Shown piece by piece: positions 1 through 8,009 of a stretch of DNA of 64,000 nucleotides. Positions within the stretch are counted from its first letter, which is position 1, and each line of letters starts with the position of its first letter. Location of the stretch: IMG/VR virus record IMGVR_UViG_3300018432_000004, positions 1 through 64,000 of that record, one strand, 5' to 3'. The notes beneath the pieces are model-generated. The model did not search any database. It was given only the letters and a program-made list of their open reading frames with translations, and had not been told where the DNA came from. The DNA comes from a virus. The position numbers were made by a program, and so were the translations under genes.

Positions 1-216
1 GACGCCGCGGTCCGCGTCAGCGTCCAGGAGGCCGCGGTCCTGCAGAGCTTCCCCCCCGACTGGCCGTGGGTCGGCACGCAGACGAGCATGTTTCAGCAGA
101 TCGGCAACGCGATCCCGCCGGGCCTGGCCCGGCCGATCCTCGCCGCCGCGATCGCCCCGACGCAACGGGTACGCGATACTCGCCCCGCAACCCCGAACCC
201 GAGGAGGACCACATGA
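1..216 (+). CDS. C5-cytosine DNA methyltransferase, C-terminal fragment
   Basis: Only the last 71 codons are in the window; the start lies upstream. The visible part has the end of a 5-methylcytosine methyltransferase: a LQSFPPDW stretch (the LQGFP-type motif IX/X region) and QQIGNAIPPGLARPI, the QxGNAVPP-type motif X that helps bind S-adenosylmethionine. The catalytic PC motif would lie upstream and cannot be checked. The family transfers a methyl group to C5 of cytosine in duplex DNA. The gene overlaps the next start by 4 bases and heads a run of DNA-modification genes, which suggests a role in protecting phage DNA from host restriction. Family confidence is high; specificity is unknown. 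Confidence 0.85.
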   Translation, partial: DAAVRVSVQEAAVLQSFPPDWPWVGTQTSMFQQIGNAIPPGLARPILAAAIAPTQRVRDTRPATPNPRRTT

Positions 217-449
217 CCGCGCAGACGTTCGTCGTCGGCGTTCACCCCTACGGCGAGCGCTTCCGCGCCGTCGTCGTATCCGTCAACGCAAACCGGGCGC
301 CCGAGGTCGAGGCGCTCCTCGCCGCCGGCGAGGATCCGCGCGACGAGCTGCTGCTGGCCGCCTCCGTGAAGGACACCGCCCGCGCGGCCGTCGCGCACGT
401 CCTTGAGCTCGCGACGGGCGACATGGCCGACGAGCTGGGGATCCGGTGA
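213..449 (+). CDS. hypothetical protein, 78 aa
   Basis: This small protein of 78 residues is not recognised. The ATG at 213 overlaps the methyltransferase stop and has a good GAGGAGG ribosome site at 201-207, which decides the start over a longer upstream-open reading. It is acidic and probably helical at its C-terminal half (VKDTARAAVAHVLELATGD) and has no membrane segment. It overlaps the transporter gene by 4 bases, so it is translationally coupled to the modification cassette. Confidence 0.7.
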   Translation: MTAQTFVVGVHPYGERFRAVVVSVNANRAPEVEALLAAGEDPRDELLLAASVKDTARAAVAHVLELATGDMADELGIR

Positions 450-1015
450 GCCGCTACGTCCCGCCGGTGATCGCCCTGTACCTGTCGGCGATCGTCGCCG
501 CGAACCTCATCACGACCGCCGGCGTGCGCGCCGGCCATCCCGAGGTCAGCGTCTACACCGCGTTCGCGCTCGTCGCGTTCGACCTCGTCGCGCGCGACCT
601 GCTGCACGATTGGTTCACCGGCCGGCGGCGGCTGGCCGTGCTCGGAGCGCTCATCGCCGCAGGCTCGGCGCTCAGCTACATCGCGAACCCCGACAGCGCC
701 GAGATCGCGAAGTGGTCCGCGCTCGCGTTCGCCGCCGCGATGATCGCCGACGGCCTCGTCTACCACGCCGCGCGCCGCCTGCCGTGGATCGAGCGCTCCA
801 ACGCGTCGAACATCGCCGGCGCGATCGTCGACTCAGCCGTGTTCTGCGCCGCCCTCGGCTTCCCGTTCTACATCGCGTTCGGCCAGACCACGGCGAAGAT
901 CGCGGGCGGGCTCGTCTTCGCGCTGCTGCTCGAGCGCGTCGTGCCCGTCGGCGTCTACTGGCACAGCCGCGAGCACGTGGACGTCGAACCCCTCGCGCGC
1001 GATCGCCGCCGCTAG
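446..1015 (+). CDS. yhhQ: VUT/YhhQ-family queuosine-precursor transporter
   Basis: A 189-residue membrane protein with about five or six hydrophobic segments, starting with PPVIALYLSAIVAANLITTA and including VYTAFALVAFDLVARDLLHDW, which matches the VUT (Vut_1, YhhQ/QueT-like) family. Family members import 7-deazaguanine precursors such as preQ0 or preQ1 across the inner membrane. Other landmarks are IAGAIVDSAVFCAALG and a C-terminal VPVGVYWH. It is slightly shorter than typical bacterial YhhQ (roughly 220 residues). The GTG start overlaps the preceding stop. It is followed with no gap by a DpdA-type transglycosylase, so a job in supplying the modified base for phage DNA is the best inference. 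The substrate is not proven. Confidence 0.85.
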   Translation: MSRYVPPVIALYLSAIVAANLITTAGVRAGHPEVSVYTAFALVAFDLVARDLLHDWFTGRRRLAVLGALIAAGSALSYIANPDSAEIAKWSALAFAAAMIADGLVYHAARRLPWIERSNASNIAGAIVDSAVFCAALGFPFYIAFGQTTAKIAGGLVFALLLERVVPVGVYWHSREHVDVEPLARDRRR

Positions 1016-1639
1016 GTGCTGCTGCTCGTGACCACCAACCACGAGTTCGTGCTCGAGGTCGGCAGCCCGCACCTCGGGCGCCTCGTGCAGCCGCGATCGT
1101 TTCCGCGCATCGGCGACACGGCCGCGGCGGGCATCGCGTGGGCGGCGGACAACGACTGCTTCCAGGGGCTCGACCCCGAGGCGTTCGTCGCGATGCTCGA
1201 CCGCCTGCGCGGGCTGCCCGGCTGCCTGTTCGTGACCGTGCCGGACGTCGTCGGCGACGCGCTCGCGACCGCCCGACTCTTCGAGGTGTGGGAGCCCGCG
1301 CTCCGCCGTCGCGGGCTGCCCGTCGGCCTCGTGCTGCAGAACCGCGTCCACGAGATGCCCCGTTGGCTCGCGCGGACGTGGCCGCGCGTCGACGCCGTCT
1401 TCGTCGGCGGAGATGACCTCTGGAAGATGAGCGACGAGGCCGCCGCGCTCGTGCGCGAGGCGAAGGAGCGCGGTCTGTGGGCGCACATGGGCCGCGTGAA
1501 CACGCGCCGGCGCATCCTCTACGCGAAGTCGATCGGCTGCGACAGCGTGGACGGCACGGGCTGGGTCCGCTGGCGCAAGCGCAACCTGCCCGACGGCCTC
1601 GCGTGGGTCGCCGAGCCGACCCAGCCGCAGCTCGCATGA
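1016..1639 (+). CDS. dpdA: DpdA-type 7-deazaguanine DNA transglycosylase
   Basis: This 207-residue protein looks like the short phage DpdA group, relatives of tRNA-guanine transglycosylase (TGT). DpdA swaps guanine in DNA for a 7-deazaguanine base. Visible landmarks are ADNDCFQGLDPEAF (residues 44-57), VPDVVGDA (75-82), VFVGGDDLWKMS (128-139), HMGRVNTRRRILYAKSIGCD (157-176) and SVDGTGW (177-183), the last two being the most characteristic DpdA/TGT blocks. The GTG start immediately follows the transporter stop. It is much shorter than tRNA-acting TGT enzymes, consistent with a DNA substrate. No preQ0 biosynthesis gene (folE, queD, queE, queC) is visible nearby. Family assignment is strong; the exact base inserted is unknown. 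Confidence 0.9.
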   Translation: MLLLVTTNHEFVLEVGSPHLGRLVQPRSFPRIGDTAAAGIAWAADNDCFQGLDPEAFVAMLDRLRGLPGCLFVTVPDVVGDALATARLFEVWEPALRRRGLPVGLVLQNRVHEMPRWLARTWPRVDAVFVGGDDLWKMSDEAAALVREAKERGLWAHMGRVNTRRRILYAKSIGCDSVDGTGWVRWRKRNLPDGLAWVAEPTQPQLA

Positions 1640-1860
1640 CCGACGCCGTCGACCGCGTCCTCGCCGCCGGTGGGCAGTTCACCGTCTGCTTCTGCGGGCG
1701 CCGAATGCACGGCCGGGCGTGCGAGACGTGCGGCTACGAGATCCCCGCCGTCCGCGAGCAGCGCTCAAGCGACGAGGTGGCCGAGTGGCGGCGCAAGGGC
1801 CGCGCCGCGACGCTCAAGCGCCAGCGCCAACGCCGCTGGCGGAAGGTTCGGGCCAGGTGA
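1636..1860 (+). CDS. small zinc-finger-like basic protein, 74 aa
   Basis: This protein of 74 residues has a Cys-rich N-terminal half (CFCGRRMHGRACETCGYE), which could bind one zinc ion. It has a very basic C-terminal tail rich in Arg and Lys (RRKGRAATLKRQRQRRWRK) suited to nucleic-acid contact. The ATG overlaps the dpdA stop by 4 bases and its own end overlaps the methyltransferase GTG, so it is coupled to the modification genes. Function is not recognised; an accessory DNA-binding role is only inference. Confidence 0.7.
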   Translation: MTDAVDRVLAAGGQFTVCFCGRRMHGRACETCGYEIPAVREQRSSDEVAEWRRKGRAATLKRQRQRRWRKVRAR

Positions 1861-3353
1861 GGCCGACGAGCTACGAGGTCCGCGAGGGCGACGCCGCCGA
1901 GGTCCTGCGCGCCGTCCCGGCCGGGACGGCGCAGACGTGCATCACCTCGCCGCCGTACTTCGGGCTGCGCGACTACGGCGAGGACGGCCAGATCGGGCTG
2001 GAGGCCACGCTGCCCGAGTACGTCGCCCGCCTCGTCGAGGTGTTCGCCGAGGTCCACCGCGTCCTGCGCGACGACGGCACGCTGTGGCTCAACCTCGGCG
2101 ACAGCTACGCGACGCGCTGGGCGAGCACGCGCGACGTCGGCGGCAAAGGGCTCAACGGCGGCCAGCGGTCCCGGACCGGCCAGACGCGCGACGGCTTCCA
2201 GGAGAAGGATCAGATGGGCGTCCCGTGGCGCGTCGCGTTCGCGCTGCAAGACGCAGGCTGGATCCTGCGCAAGTCGATCGTCTGGCACAAGCCGAACCCC
2301 ACGCCCGAGGCGATGCACGACCGGCCGACCTGCTCGCACGAGCTCGTCTTCCTGTTCGCGAAGCGCCCGACCTACCACTACGACGAGCACGGCTACCGCG
2401 AGCCGACGACCTCGACGCGCCCGAGCGGCAACGGCTACGCAAACGTCGAGGTCGTCCACGCCGACGAGGGACGCAAGCGCCGCAACTACCCGTCGCGCAC
2501 GTGGGACGTCGCCGACGACCGCAACGCCCGCGACGTCTGGACGATCCCGACCGTCCCGTTCCCCGACTCGCACTTCGCCGTCTTCCCGCCCGAGCTGCCG
2601 CGCCGCTGCATCCTGCTCGGCAGCAGCCCGCGCGCCTGCCCCGACTGCACCGCCCCGTGGCACCGCATCGTTGAGCGCGACCGCCTGCTCGACGGCGAGC
2701 CCGTCCGAGGGTCATGGGACGGCGACGGCACCGGCCGGCGCCTCGGCGCGCAGGGCGTCGGGCACTGGCGCTTCACGACGCGCACCCGCACCCTCGGCTG
2801 GCGCCCAACGTGCGCGTGCGGCGCCCCGCCCGAGGTCCACGCCGACGACCTCGACGAGATCCTCTCGCCGACCGGCAGTACGGTAGAACCGGACCCGTCG
2901 CTCGCCGTCGGCAGAGCGGGGCTCGCACGCCCCCGGCCGGGAGAGAGCACCGCGCGCGCCATGACGCGCTGGGAGCAGCGCCACCTCGCCGAGCAGCTCG
3001 CCGCGAGCCCGATGCGCGCCGCCATGGCGGCCGAGGCCGGACCGGACGCGTTCGCGCACTACACCCGCACCGATCGAGGCGGCGCCCGTGCACCGCGCCC
3101 GGCGCTGCTGGACCGCTGGCGCGAGCGCGGCTGGATCGTGGCCGTCCCGCCGATCCCGCCGGCGTGGTGGCGCGACGACGACGCGGGCCGCTGCCTCGTG
3201 CTCGACCCGTTCGCCGGCGCCGGAACCGCGGGCATGGTCGCCGTGGACGAGGGCCGCGACTTCCTCGGCGTCGAGCTGTCGCCGACCTACGCGCGGATGG
3301 CGCGCCAGCGCATCGGCGAGCGCGCCGCCGCGCCGCGCTTCGAGATGCTCTGA
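1857..3353 (+). CDS. DNA N4/N6 methyltransferase with zinc-ribbon insert
   Basis: A 498-residue SAM-dependent DNA methyltransferase of the beta-type motif order. The catalytic SPPYFGLRDYG motif lies near residue 31 and the SAM-binding DPFAGAGTAG motif near residue 450, with LGVELSPTYARMA following. TSPPY suggests an N4-cytosine or N6-adenine amino methyltransferase. Between them, SSPRACPDC and CACGAPPE may form a zinc site, an insert common in phage methylases of this kind. The GTG at 1857 overlaps the previous stop, giving a start a few residues before the conserved block. It probably protects phage DNA together with the C5 enzyme and DpdA. Target sequence is unknown. Confidence 0.9.
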   Translation: MRPTSYEVREGDAAEVLRAVPAGTAQTCITSPPYFGLRDYGEDGQIGLEATLPEYVARLVEVFAEVHRVLRDDGTLWLNLGDSYATRWASTRDVGGKGLNGGQRSRTGQTRDGFQEKDQMGVPWRVAFALQDAGWILRKSIVWHKPNPTPEAMHDRPTCSHELVFLFAKRPTYHYDEHGYREPTTSTRPSGNGYANVEVVHADEGRKRRNYPSRTWDVADDRNARDVWTIPTVPFPDSHFAVFPPELPRRCILLGSSPRACPDCTAPWHRIVERDRLLDGEPVRGSWDGDGTGRRLGAQGVGHWRFTTRTRTLGWRPTCACGAPPEVHADDLDEILSPTGSTVEPDPSLAVGRAGLARPRPGESTARAMTRWEQRHLAEQLAASPMRAAMAAEAGPDAFAHYTRTDRGGARAPRPALLDRWRERGWIVAVPPIPPAWWRDDDAGRCLVLDPFAGAGTAGMVAVDEGRDFLGVELSPTYARMARQRIGERAAAPRFEML

Positions 3354-3359
3354 CCCCCC

Positions 3360-3599
3360 GTGGCCGGCGCGCGATACTGGGGGCACCGATTCTGCGGCGC
3401 CTACCTCGAGGAAGTCGTCCAGGGCCAATGGTTCTGGATCGGCTGGCACGACCTCGACCGCGCCGAAGGACAGAGCCCGAGCAGGGGCGACGCGCTGGCC
3501 GCGCTCGACCACTTCCTCGACGGGCGCCGCGGCGCTGGCCGATCGGTCGCTCGGCTCGCCGAGGACGTCGGAGAGCCTGCCCGCGCTTCCGTCCCGTGA
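3360..3599 (+). CDS. hypothetical protein, 79 aa
   Basis: This 79-residue protein starts with GTG six bases after the methyltransferase stop and is not recognised. Its N-terminal half is aromatic-rich (RYWGHRFCGAYLEEVVQGQW, then WIGW), which suggests a small folded beta-type domain. It is the last gene before a hairpin and the capsid operon, so it ends the modification cassette. Confidence 0.55.
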   Translation: MAGARYWGHRFCGAYLEEVVQGQWFWIGWHDLDRAEGQSPSRGDALAALDHFLDGRRGAGRSVARLAEDVGEPARASVP

Positions 3600-3609
3600 T
3601 CTTCGCAGG

Positions 3610-3626
3610 CGACGGACGCTCCGTCG
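3610..3626 (+). terminator. hairpin, probable terminator
   Basis: CGACGGA-CGC-TCCGTCG forms a perfect 7-bp stem with a 3-base loop directly after the modification cassette. There is no T-run, as is usual for hairpin terminators in high-GC genomes. Confidence 0.5.
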
Positions 3627-3633
3627 GCGGGTC

Positions 3634-3639
3634 TATGCT
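3634..3639 (+). promoter_or_regulatory. putative -10 box (TATGCT) for the capsid operon
   Basis: TATGCT lies just after the hairpin and 35 bases before the protease-scaffold start, with a GGAGGG ribosome site in between. No convincing -35 box is seen. It is the first -10-like box for the structural genes, but this is weak evidence by itself. Confidence 0.4.
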
Positions 3640-3674
3640 GCGCTCGGATCTCCCAACGACCGACGGAGGGCAGC

Positions 3675-5207
3675 ATGGGCCGAGCGCTGGCCGAACTTCT
3701 GGAGCAGACCGACGAGGCGAAGCGGACCGACGCGCACGCGGCGCTGCTCGACCACGACGCGACGGAGCTGCCGCCCGAGGCCGACGTCCGCGCGCTGCTG
3801 GAAGCGGCCGAGGTCGACGCCGACGCCGCGATCACAGCGGCGCGCGCCGACGGCGACGTCTTCGAGGGCGACGAGCTGGCAGCCGACACGCTGCAGGCCG
3901 CGACGCCGAAGCTGCTCGAGGCCGTCGGCGCCGGCGCCTCGACCGGCACCCGCCGCTACCGGGCGGTCGTCATCCGTCCAGGCCGCGCGAAGGGCACCGG
4001 CCGCCGCTTCTACGCGCCGAAGATGCTGGAGGCGAACGCCGGGAACTTCGGCGGCGTCACGTGCTACTTCAACCACGAGAACCTCAGCACGATCATGCAG
4101 CGCGGCCACGGCTCGCGCGACCCCCGCGACGTCTGCGGATGGCTGCAGGAGAGCACGTGGTGGGATCCGACGTACACCGAGCCCGACGACGCCGCGAAGG
4201 GGCGCCTGCCGGGCGCCGTGCTCGGCCACACGGACCTGCTCGTCGAGGCCGCAGACCGCGTCGACGCGCTGCCGCAGGCGTTCAGCCTGTCGATCTGCAT
4301 GGACCCCACCGCCGTCAAGGTCGGGCGCACGGAAACCGGCGAGCTCGCCCCGTGCGTCGAGGGCATCGTGCCGAAGTCCGGCAGCCTAGACCTCATCACC
4401 GGCGAGGCGGGCGCCGGCGGCAGGCTGCTGGAGCGTCTACGCGAGGCGGCAGAGACGCGCTACCGTTCCGCCAATGCGGACCTCGACGACATCAGCGACG
4501 TCGCGCTCGTCGAAGCGGCACGGGCCCGGCCCGACGTTCTCGCCGCGCTGCGCCAGCCCGACCCGCCCAAGCCATCCGATCTGGAGGACGACGAAGTGTC
4601 CGACCTGACCACCCTCATCGAGGCCGCCGAGAGCGACCCCGATGCCGCACAGCGGCTCGCCGAGGTGCTCGCGGGCACGCCGGCCATCACCAGCCTCGTC
4701 GAGGCGCAGGTCGCCGAGCGCGAGGACGACATCCGCGCCGACGCCCGCGCCGAGGGTCAGCGCGACCTCGCCGTCCGCGACATGCGCGACGAGGCGCACC
4801 GTCTGATCGAGGCGGCGTCGCACAACGGCGGCGGGATCCTGACGCCGGCCTACGTGGACGACCTCCGCGAGCGCTACACGCTGCGCGACGGGCAGCCGTC
4901 CGCGGCGCTCGACCTGTACGACCAGCTCGACGGCTCGGGCGCCGTCACAAAGTCGGCCATCGATCGCCTGCGCGAGTCGGTCGCCGCCGACATCGAGCGC
5001 GAGGAGAAGAAGCTCCGCGAGTCGCAGCCCACGTGGATCCGCGACGTCGCAGCGCCCGCCCCGTCCGTCGAGGCGGCGGCCGCCGGCGACGGCGATACCG
5101 GCGGCAACAACGGCGGCGGCGGCGATCCGCCCGCCGCACCGGCCGACCCGATGGCCGAGCGCCTCGGGATGGACACCGCGACCGTGCGCAAGCACCAGGG
5201 GGTCTGA
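3675..5207 (+). CDS. prohead protease fused to scaffold protein
   Basis: This 510-residue protein looks like a head maturation protease with a C-terminal scaffold. Residues ~93-215 carry the protease-like core: RRYRAVVIRPG, FYAPKMLEANAGNFGGVTCY, then FNHEN (H134 as a candidate catalytic His), CGWLQES, and AFSLSICMD (S204 or S206 as candidate nucleophile). From about residue 265 the chain becomes acidic and helical (LTTLIEAAESDPDAAQRLAE, REEKKLRESQ), ending in a Gly/Asp-rich tail, as expected for a scaffold removed on maturation. It starts at ATG 3675 with GGAGGG upstream and directly precedes the decoration and capsid genes. The protease would cleave scaffold and capsid during prohead maturation. 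Which catalytic residues are used is inference. Confidence 0.8.
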   Translation: MGRALAELLEQTDEAKRTDAHAALLDHDATELPPEADVRALLEAAEVDADAAITAARADGDVFEGDELAADTLQAATPKLLEAVGAGASTGTRRYRAVVIRPGRAKGTGRRFYAPKMLEANAGNFGGVTCYFNHENLSTIMQRGHGSRDPRDVCGWLQESTWWDPTYTEPDDAAKGRLPGAVLGHTDLLVEAADRVDALPQAFSLSICMDPTAVKVGRTETGELAPCVEGIVPKSGSLDLITGEAGAGGRLLERLREAAETRYRSANADLDDISDVALVEAARARPDVLAALRQPDPPKPSDLEDDEVSDLTTLIEAAESDPDAAQRLAEVLAGTPAITSLVEAQVAEREDDIRADARAEGQRDLAVRDMRDEAHRLIEAASHNGGGILTPAYVDDLRERYTLRDGQPSAALDLYDQLDGSGAVTKSAIDRLRESVAADIEREEKKLRESQPTWIRDVAAPAPSVEAAAAGDGDTGGNNGGGGDPPAAPADPMAERLGMDTATVRKHQGV

Positions 5208-5210
5208 GCC

Positions 5211-5627
5211 ATGTCGTCGATGAGCTCCACGCAGCACAGCCACCGCGACCACTCGCCGGGCGTCCACGTGACGGCGACGCTCGCCATGCGCGACGACACA
5301 CTCGCCGGAGATGACGGCTTCGCCGGCCTCGTCGTCAAGCAGATCATGCCCGGCGCCTACACGCCGCGCGACGACGTGAACCTCGTCGGCGTCGGGGAGA
5401 AGTACTACCTGATCGACTCCGGCGAGGCCGACGTCGCGATCCCGGCCGGCCTCGGGTTCGTCCCCGTCAAGGGCACGCGCCTCTGGATCGACCCGGCGAC
5501 GAACGTCCTGTCGAACGCAACCGGCGCCGGGCTGCTCAAGCTCGGGATCGTCCGCAACGTCGCGCCCGAGCGCGGCCTCACCGCGGGGCTGATGACCGTC
5601 AGCTTCGACGCCCGAAAGGACATGTAG
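5211..5627 (+). CDS. head decoration-like protein
   Basis: A 138-residue protein between the protease-scaffold and major capsid genes. The central part (MPGAYTPRDDVNLVGVGEKY followed by GEADVAIPAGLGFVPVKGTR and LWIDPATNVLSN) is beta-rich and resembles capsid decoration or DUF2190-type proteins that stabilise the shell. A second ATG at 5220 is an alternative start. Assignment rests on position, size and beta pattern rather than a diagnostic motif. Confidence 0.6.
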   Translation: MSSMSSTQHSHRDHSPGVHVTATLAMRDDTLAGDDGFAGLVVKQIMPGAYTPRDDVNLVGVGEKYYLIDSGEADVAIPAGLGFVPVKGTRLWIDPATNVLSNATGAGLLKLGIVRNVAPERGLTAGLMTVSFDARKDM

Positions 5628-5629
5628 CC

Positions 5630-6721
5630 GTGCCCCCGATCTACATCCCCGAGCCGACGGACTACCAGCACTGGGGCGGTCACAACGACCTGCTCGAGAG
5701 CTGGTGGCGAGCGGTCAGCATCGAGGCGTCGAAGTCCCCGCGCCTCGTCGAGTCGGAAGCGCTCGTCGAGGCCGCGACCAAGATCGACTTCGCCCACTGG
5801 ATGCACGGCTACGTCGCCTCCGCGTTCTACGCCGCGTACGAGCGCGTCGAGTCGCAGTGGCGCATGTACGCCAAGCTGAAGGAGGTCGACAACTTCAAGG
5901 AGTTCCGCATCAAGGGCCGCAACCGCCTGCGCGGGTTCGGCTACATCGGCGACCACGCGCACTTCCCCGGGATGCGCCGGACGTACCGCCCCGAGGCGTC
6001 GCTGTTCATCGACACCTACGGCGCGCAGCACGAGGCCACGCGCCACGCGATCATCAACGGGGACGCCGACGAGATCCTCCGCGACGACCCGAACGACATG
6101 GGCGAGGCCGCGGCCGAGTACCTCGCGAACGCGATCGTCGCGCTCATGGAGTCCAACCCGACCGCCCCGGACGGCGCCGCGTTCTTCTCGCTGGCCCGCG
6201 GCAACATGACCACGGCGGAGATCAGCGGCGCGTCGCTCATGGCGGCGTACACCGCCTTCCAGACGCGCCGGCGCGACGGCTCGCCGACGCGCATCGTCCC
6301 GCGCCGGCTGATCGTGCAGAACCGGACCATCGCGTCCATCGCTCTGCGCGACATCACCTCGACGCAGGCCGCCGGGCAGAGCCAGAACCCCGCGAACTCG
6401 GACTTCTCGCGGGGCACCGACAACCCCGTCGCGAAGCTGCCGTGGCCGACGGACTTCGTCGTCGAGGAGCCCTTCCTCAACGACTTCAACAACGGCATCA
6501 TGATCGCCGACCCCGAGCGGCACCCCGCCTGGATGGTCGGGATGCTGCGCGGCAACACGACGCCGCAGCTCTATCAGTCGGCGCCCGAGATGCGGGCGAT
6601 CGGCGGCGGCAGCCCGAGCCCCTATCAGCTCCGCGTCCGCAAGATCACGTGGGAGGTCGAGTGGGACATCGGCGTCTCTGCGGTCGACCCCGACAACGCC
6701 TACCTGTGGAGCCCCGCATGA
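5630..6721 (+). CDS. major capsid protein
   Basis: This 363-residue protein has the size and position of an HK97-fold capsid subunit: it follows the protease-scaffold and decoration genes and precedes connector genes. Features include an N-terminal helical part (LLESWWRAVSIEASKSPRLV), the conserved-looking FRIKGRNRLRGFGYIGDHAH block, RRLIVQNRTIASIALRDI, and an abundance of N, D and aromatic residues late in the chain (FLNDFNNGIMIADPERHPAW). It would assemble the icosahedral shell. The GTG start is two bases after the previous stop. No direct fold proof is possible here. Confidence 0.8.
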   Translation: MPPIYIPEPTDYQHWGGHNDLLESWWRAVSIEASKSPRLVESEALVEAATKIDFAHWMHGYVASAFYAAYERVESQWRMYAKLKEVDNFKEFRIKGRNRLRGFGYIGDHAHFPGMRRTYRPEASLFIDTYGAQHEATRHAIINGDADEILRDDPNDMGEAAAEYLANAIVALMESNPTAPDGAAFFSLARGNMTTAEISGASLMAAYTAFQTRRRDGSPTRIVPRRLIVQNRTIASIALRDITSTQAAGQSQNPANSDFSRGTDNPVAKLPWPTDFVVEEPFLNDFNNGIMIADPERHPAWMVGMLRGNTTPQLYQSAPEMRAIGGGSPSPYQLRVRKITWEVEWDIGVSAVDPDNAYLWSPA

Positions 6722-7353
6722 CCGCGATCGAGGACCTCATCGCCGAGAACCAGGCGACCTTCAACGCCGACCTCGTGGGCGCTCGCGCCCAGCCCCGCGA
6801 CGAGGCGGCGACGTCGGACCTCAAGGGCGACTCCGACAAGATGGCGAAGCTGGCCGAGCTCGCCGAGGTCAAGCCCGAGGACGTCGTCGACTGCGCCGTA
6901 CGCGGCACGAACGTGTCCTTCCAGGTCAAGGACGCGGACGGCGTCGTCAGCCCCGGCTTCTTCCCGCTCGCGTCGCTCGAGGGCCGCGCGACGAAGGCGA
7001 AGCGCGAGAGCGGCACCGTGCAGAAGCGCGGCAGCACCGACCCGGCGCCGAAGGGCGGCGCGGCGACCGTGCCGACCGTCGTCAGCACCGACGGCGATAC
7101 CGTCGAGCCCGGCGACGATCCGCCCGTCCCGCCGCCCGAGGGCGTCCCCGCCGACATCGATGGCCTCTCCGGCGACAAGGTCGCCGAGCTGCTGAAGGAC
7201 ACGCCGGAGGGCGTGGACGCCGACGCCGTGCTCGCGCACGAGTTCGCCCGCGAGGGCGGCCCGCGTACCGCAGTCACGCGCGCCGCGCAGAAGCTCGGCA
7301 AGCTCAACGAGGACGGCAGCCTCAAGACCGACGAGGGCGCACCGCCGGCCTGA
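6718..7353 (+). CDS. head-associated hypothetical protein, 211 aa
   Basis: The protein has 211 residues and starts at an ATG that overlaps the capsid stop. It has an N-terminal helical part (EDLIAENQATFNADLVGARA), a short beta-like middle, a low-complexity Pro/Asp linker (VEPGDDPPVPPPEGVPADID), and a C-terminal helical part ending near KLGKLNEDGSLKTDEGAPPA. Such acidic multi-part proteins downstream of capsid genes are often small head or neck accessories, but no family is recognised. Confidence 0.6.
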   Translation: MTAIEDLIAENQATFNADLVGARAQPRDEAATSDLKGDSDKMAKLAELAEVKPEDVVDCAVRGTNVSFQVKDADGVVSPGFFPLASLEGRATKAKRESGTVQKRGSTDPAPKGGAATVPTVVSTDGDTVEPGDDPPVPPPEGVPADIDGLSGDKVAELLKDTPEGVDADAVLAHEFAREGGPRTAVTRAAQKLGKLNEDGSLKTDEGAPPA

Positions 7354-7419
7354 TCCCGATGCCACGGCGCTTCACGCGCCGACTCGCCGCCGCCCGAGCA
7401 GGGCGACCGGCCATCCGGG

Positions 7420-7441
7420 CGCCCGGCCACGTTGCCGGGCG
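7420..7441 (+). terminator. hairpin, probable terminator
   Basis: CGCCCGGC and GCCGGGCG form a perfect 8-bp stem around a 6-base loop (CACGTT), between the head gene at 6718 and a possible new promoter at 7457. Confidence 0.55.
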
Positions 7442-7456
7442 TTCGCCGTCTCGCGA

Positions 7457-7462
7457 TACGGT
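7457..7462 (+). promoter_or_regulatory. -10 box (TACGGT) of a leaderless gene
   Basis: TACGGT ends 6 bases before the ATG at 7469 and there is no Shine-Dalgarno site, so transcription probably starts at or next to the start codon. Confidence 0.5.
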
Positions 7463-7468
7463 GGCGGT

Positions 7469-8002
7469 ATGGACGCACCGACCGCCGCGATGGTTCGTGA
7501 ATGGGCCGAGAACAACGACGACGGCGCGTTCGACTTCGCGCGCTACGGCTATCCGGTGCCCGCCGGCGCCGACCCCGACCGCCTCGACTTTCGCGTCCGG
7601 GCGGTCGTCGCCTGGATCGAGATCATGGTCGGCCGCAAGCTCGACGCGTCGCTCACCGATCCCGGCCTCGTCGCGCTCGCGCAGGACGCGACGCTCATGC
7701 GCCTGCAGCAGGTCCTCGTCACGCGCGGCACCACGAAGGCGGTCCGCGACGCCCTCGCCGACGCGTCGATCAAGTCGCTGCGCGCCGGCGACTACTCGCA
7801 GACCAACCGCGACGCCGCAGACTCCCGCAAGGCCGCGCAGGTCAACCCGTGGGGCGAGCTGTCGGACACCCTGCTCGCGCTCGCGACGCCCGAGCGCCGC
7901 GCCGAGCTGCTCGCCGAGCTCGGCGGCAAGGTCCGGCCGATCGCGCTGACCGTCGACCAGCCGCGCGGCGCCCTCGGCGGGTCGTACCCCGACCACTACT
8001 GA
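7469..8002 (+). CDS. head-tail connector-like protein
   Basis: A 177-residue, mostly helical protein (RVRAVVAWIEIMVGRKLDAS, VALAQDATLMRLQQVLVTRG) with a Tyr/Asp-rich C-terminal end. In this genome position, just after capsid genes and before the neck proteins, adaptor proteins of the gp6/gp15 type are usual; they bind the portal and prepare the tail joint. The start follows a -10 box by 6 bases and appears leaderless. Assignment is by position and helical character only. Confidence 0.5.
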   Translation: MDAPTAAMVREWAENNDDGAFDFARYGYPVPAGADPDRLDFRVRAVVAWIEIMVGRKLDASLTDPGLVALAQDATLMRLQQVLVTRGTTKAVRDALADASIKSLRAGDYSQTNRDAADSRKAAQVNPWGELSDTLLALATPERRAELLAELGGKVRPIALTVDQPRGALGGSYPDHY

Positions 8003-8009
8003 GCAGCTC

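Noticed and set aside
2714-5314. An 866-codon + strand frame across the methyltransferase and protease genes
   Set aside because: It is a second frame over two well-supported genes and is mostly Arg, Ala, Pro and Gly without any domain.
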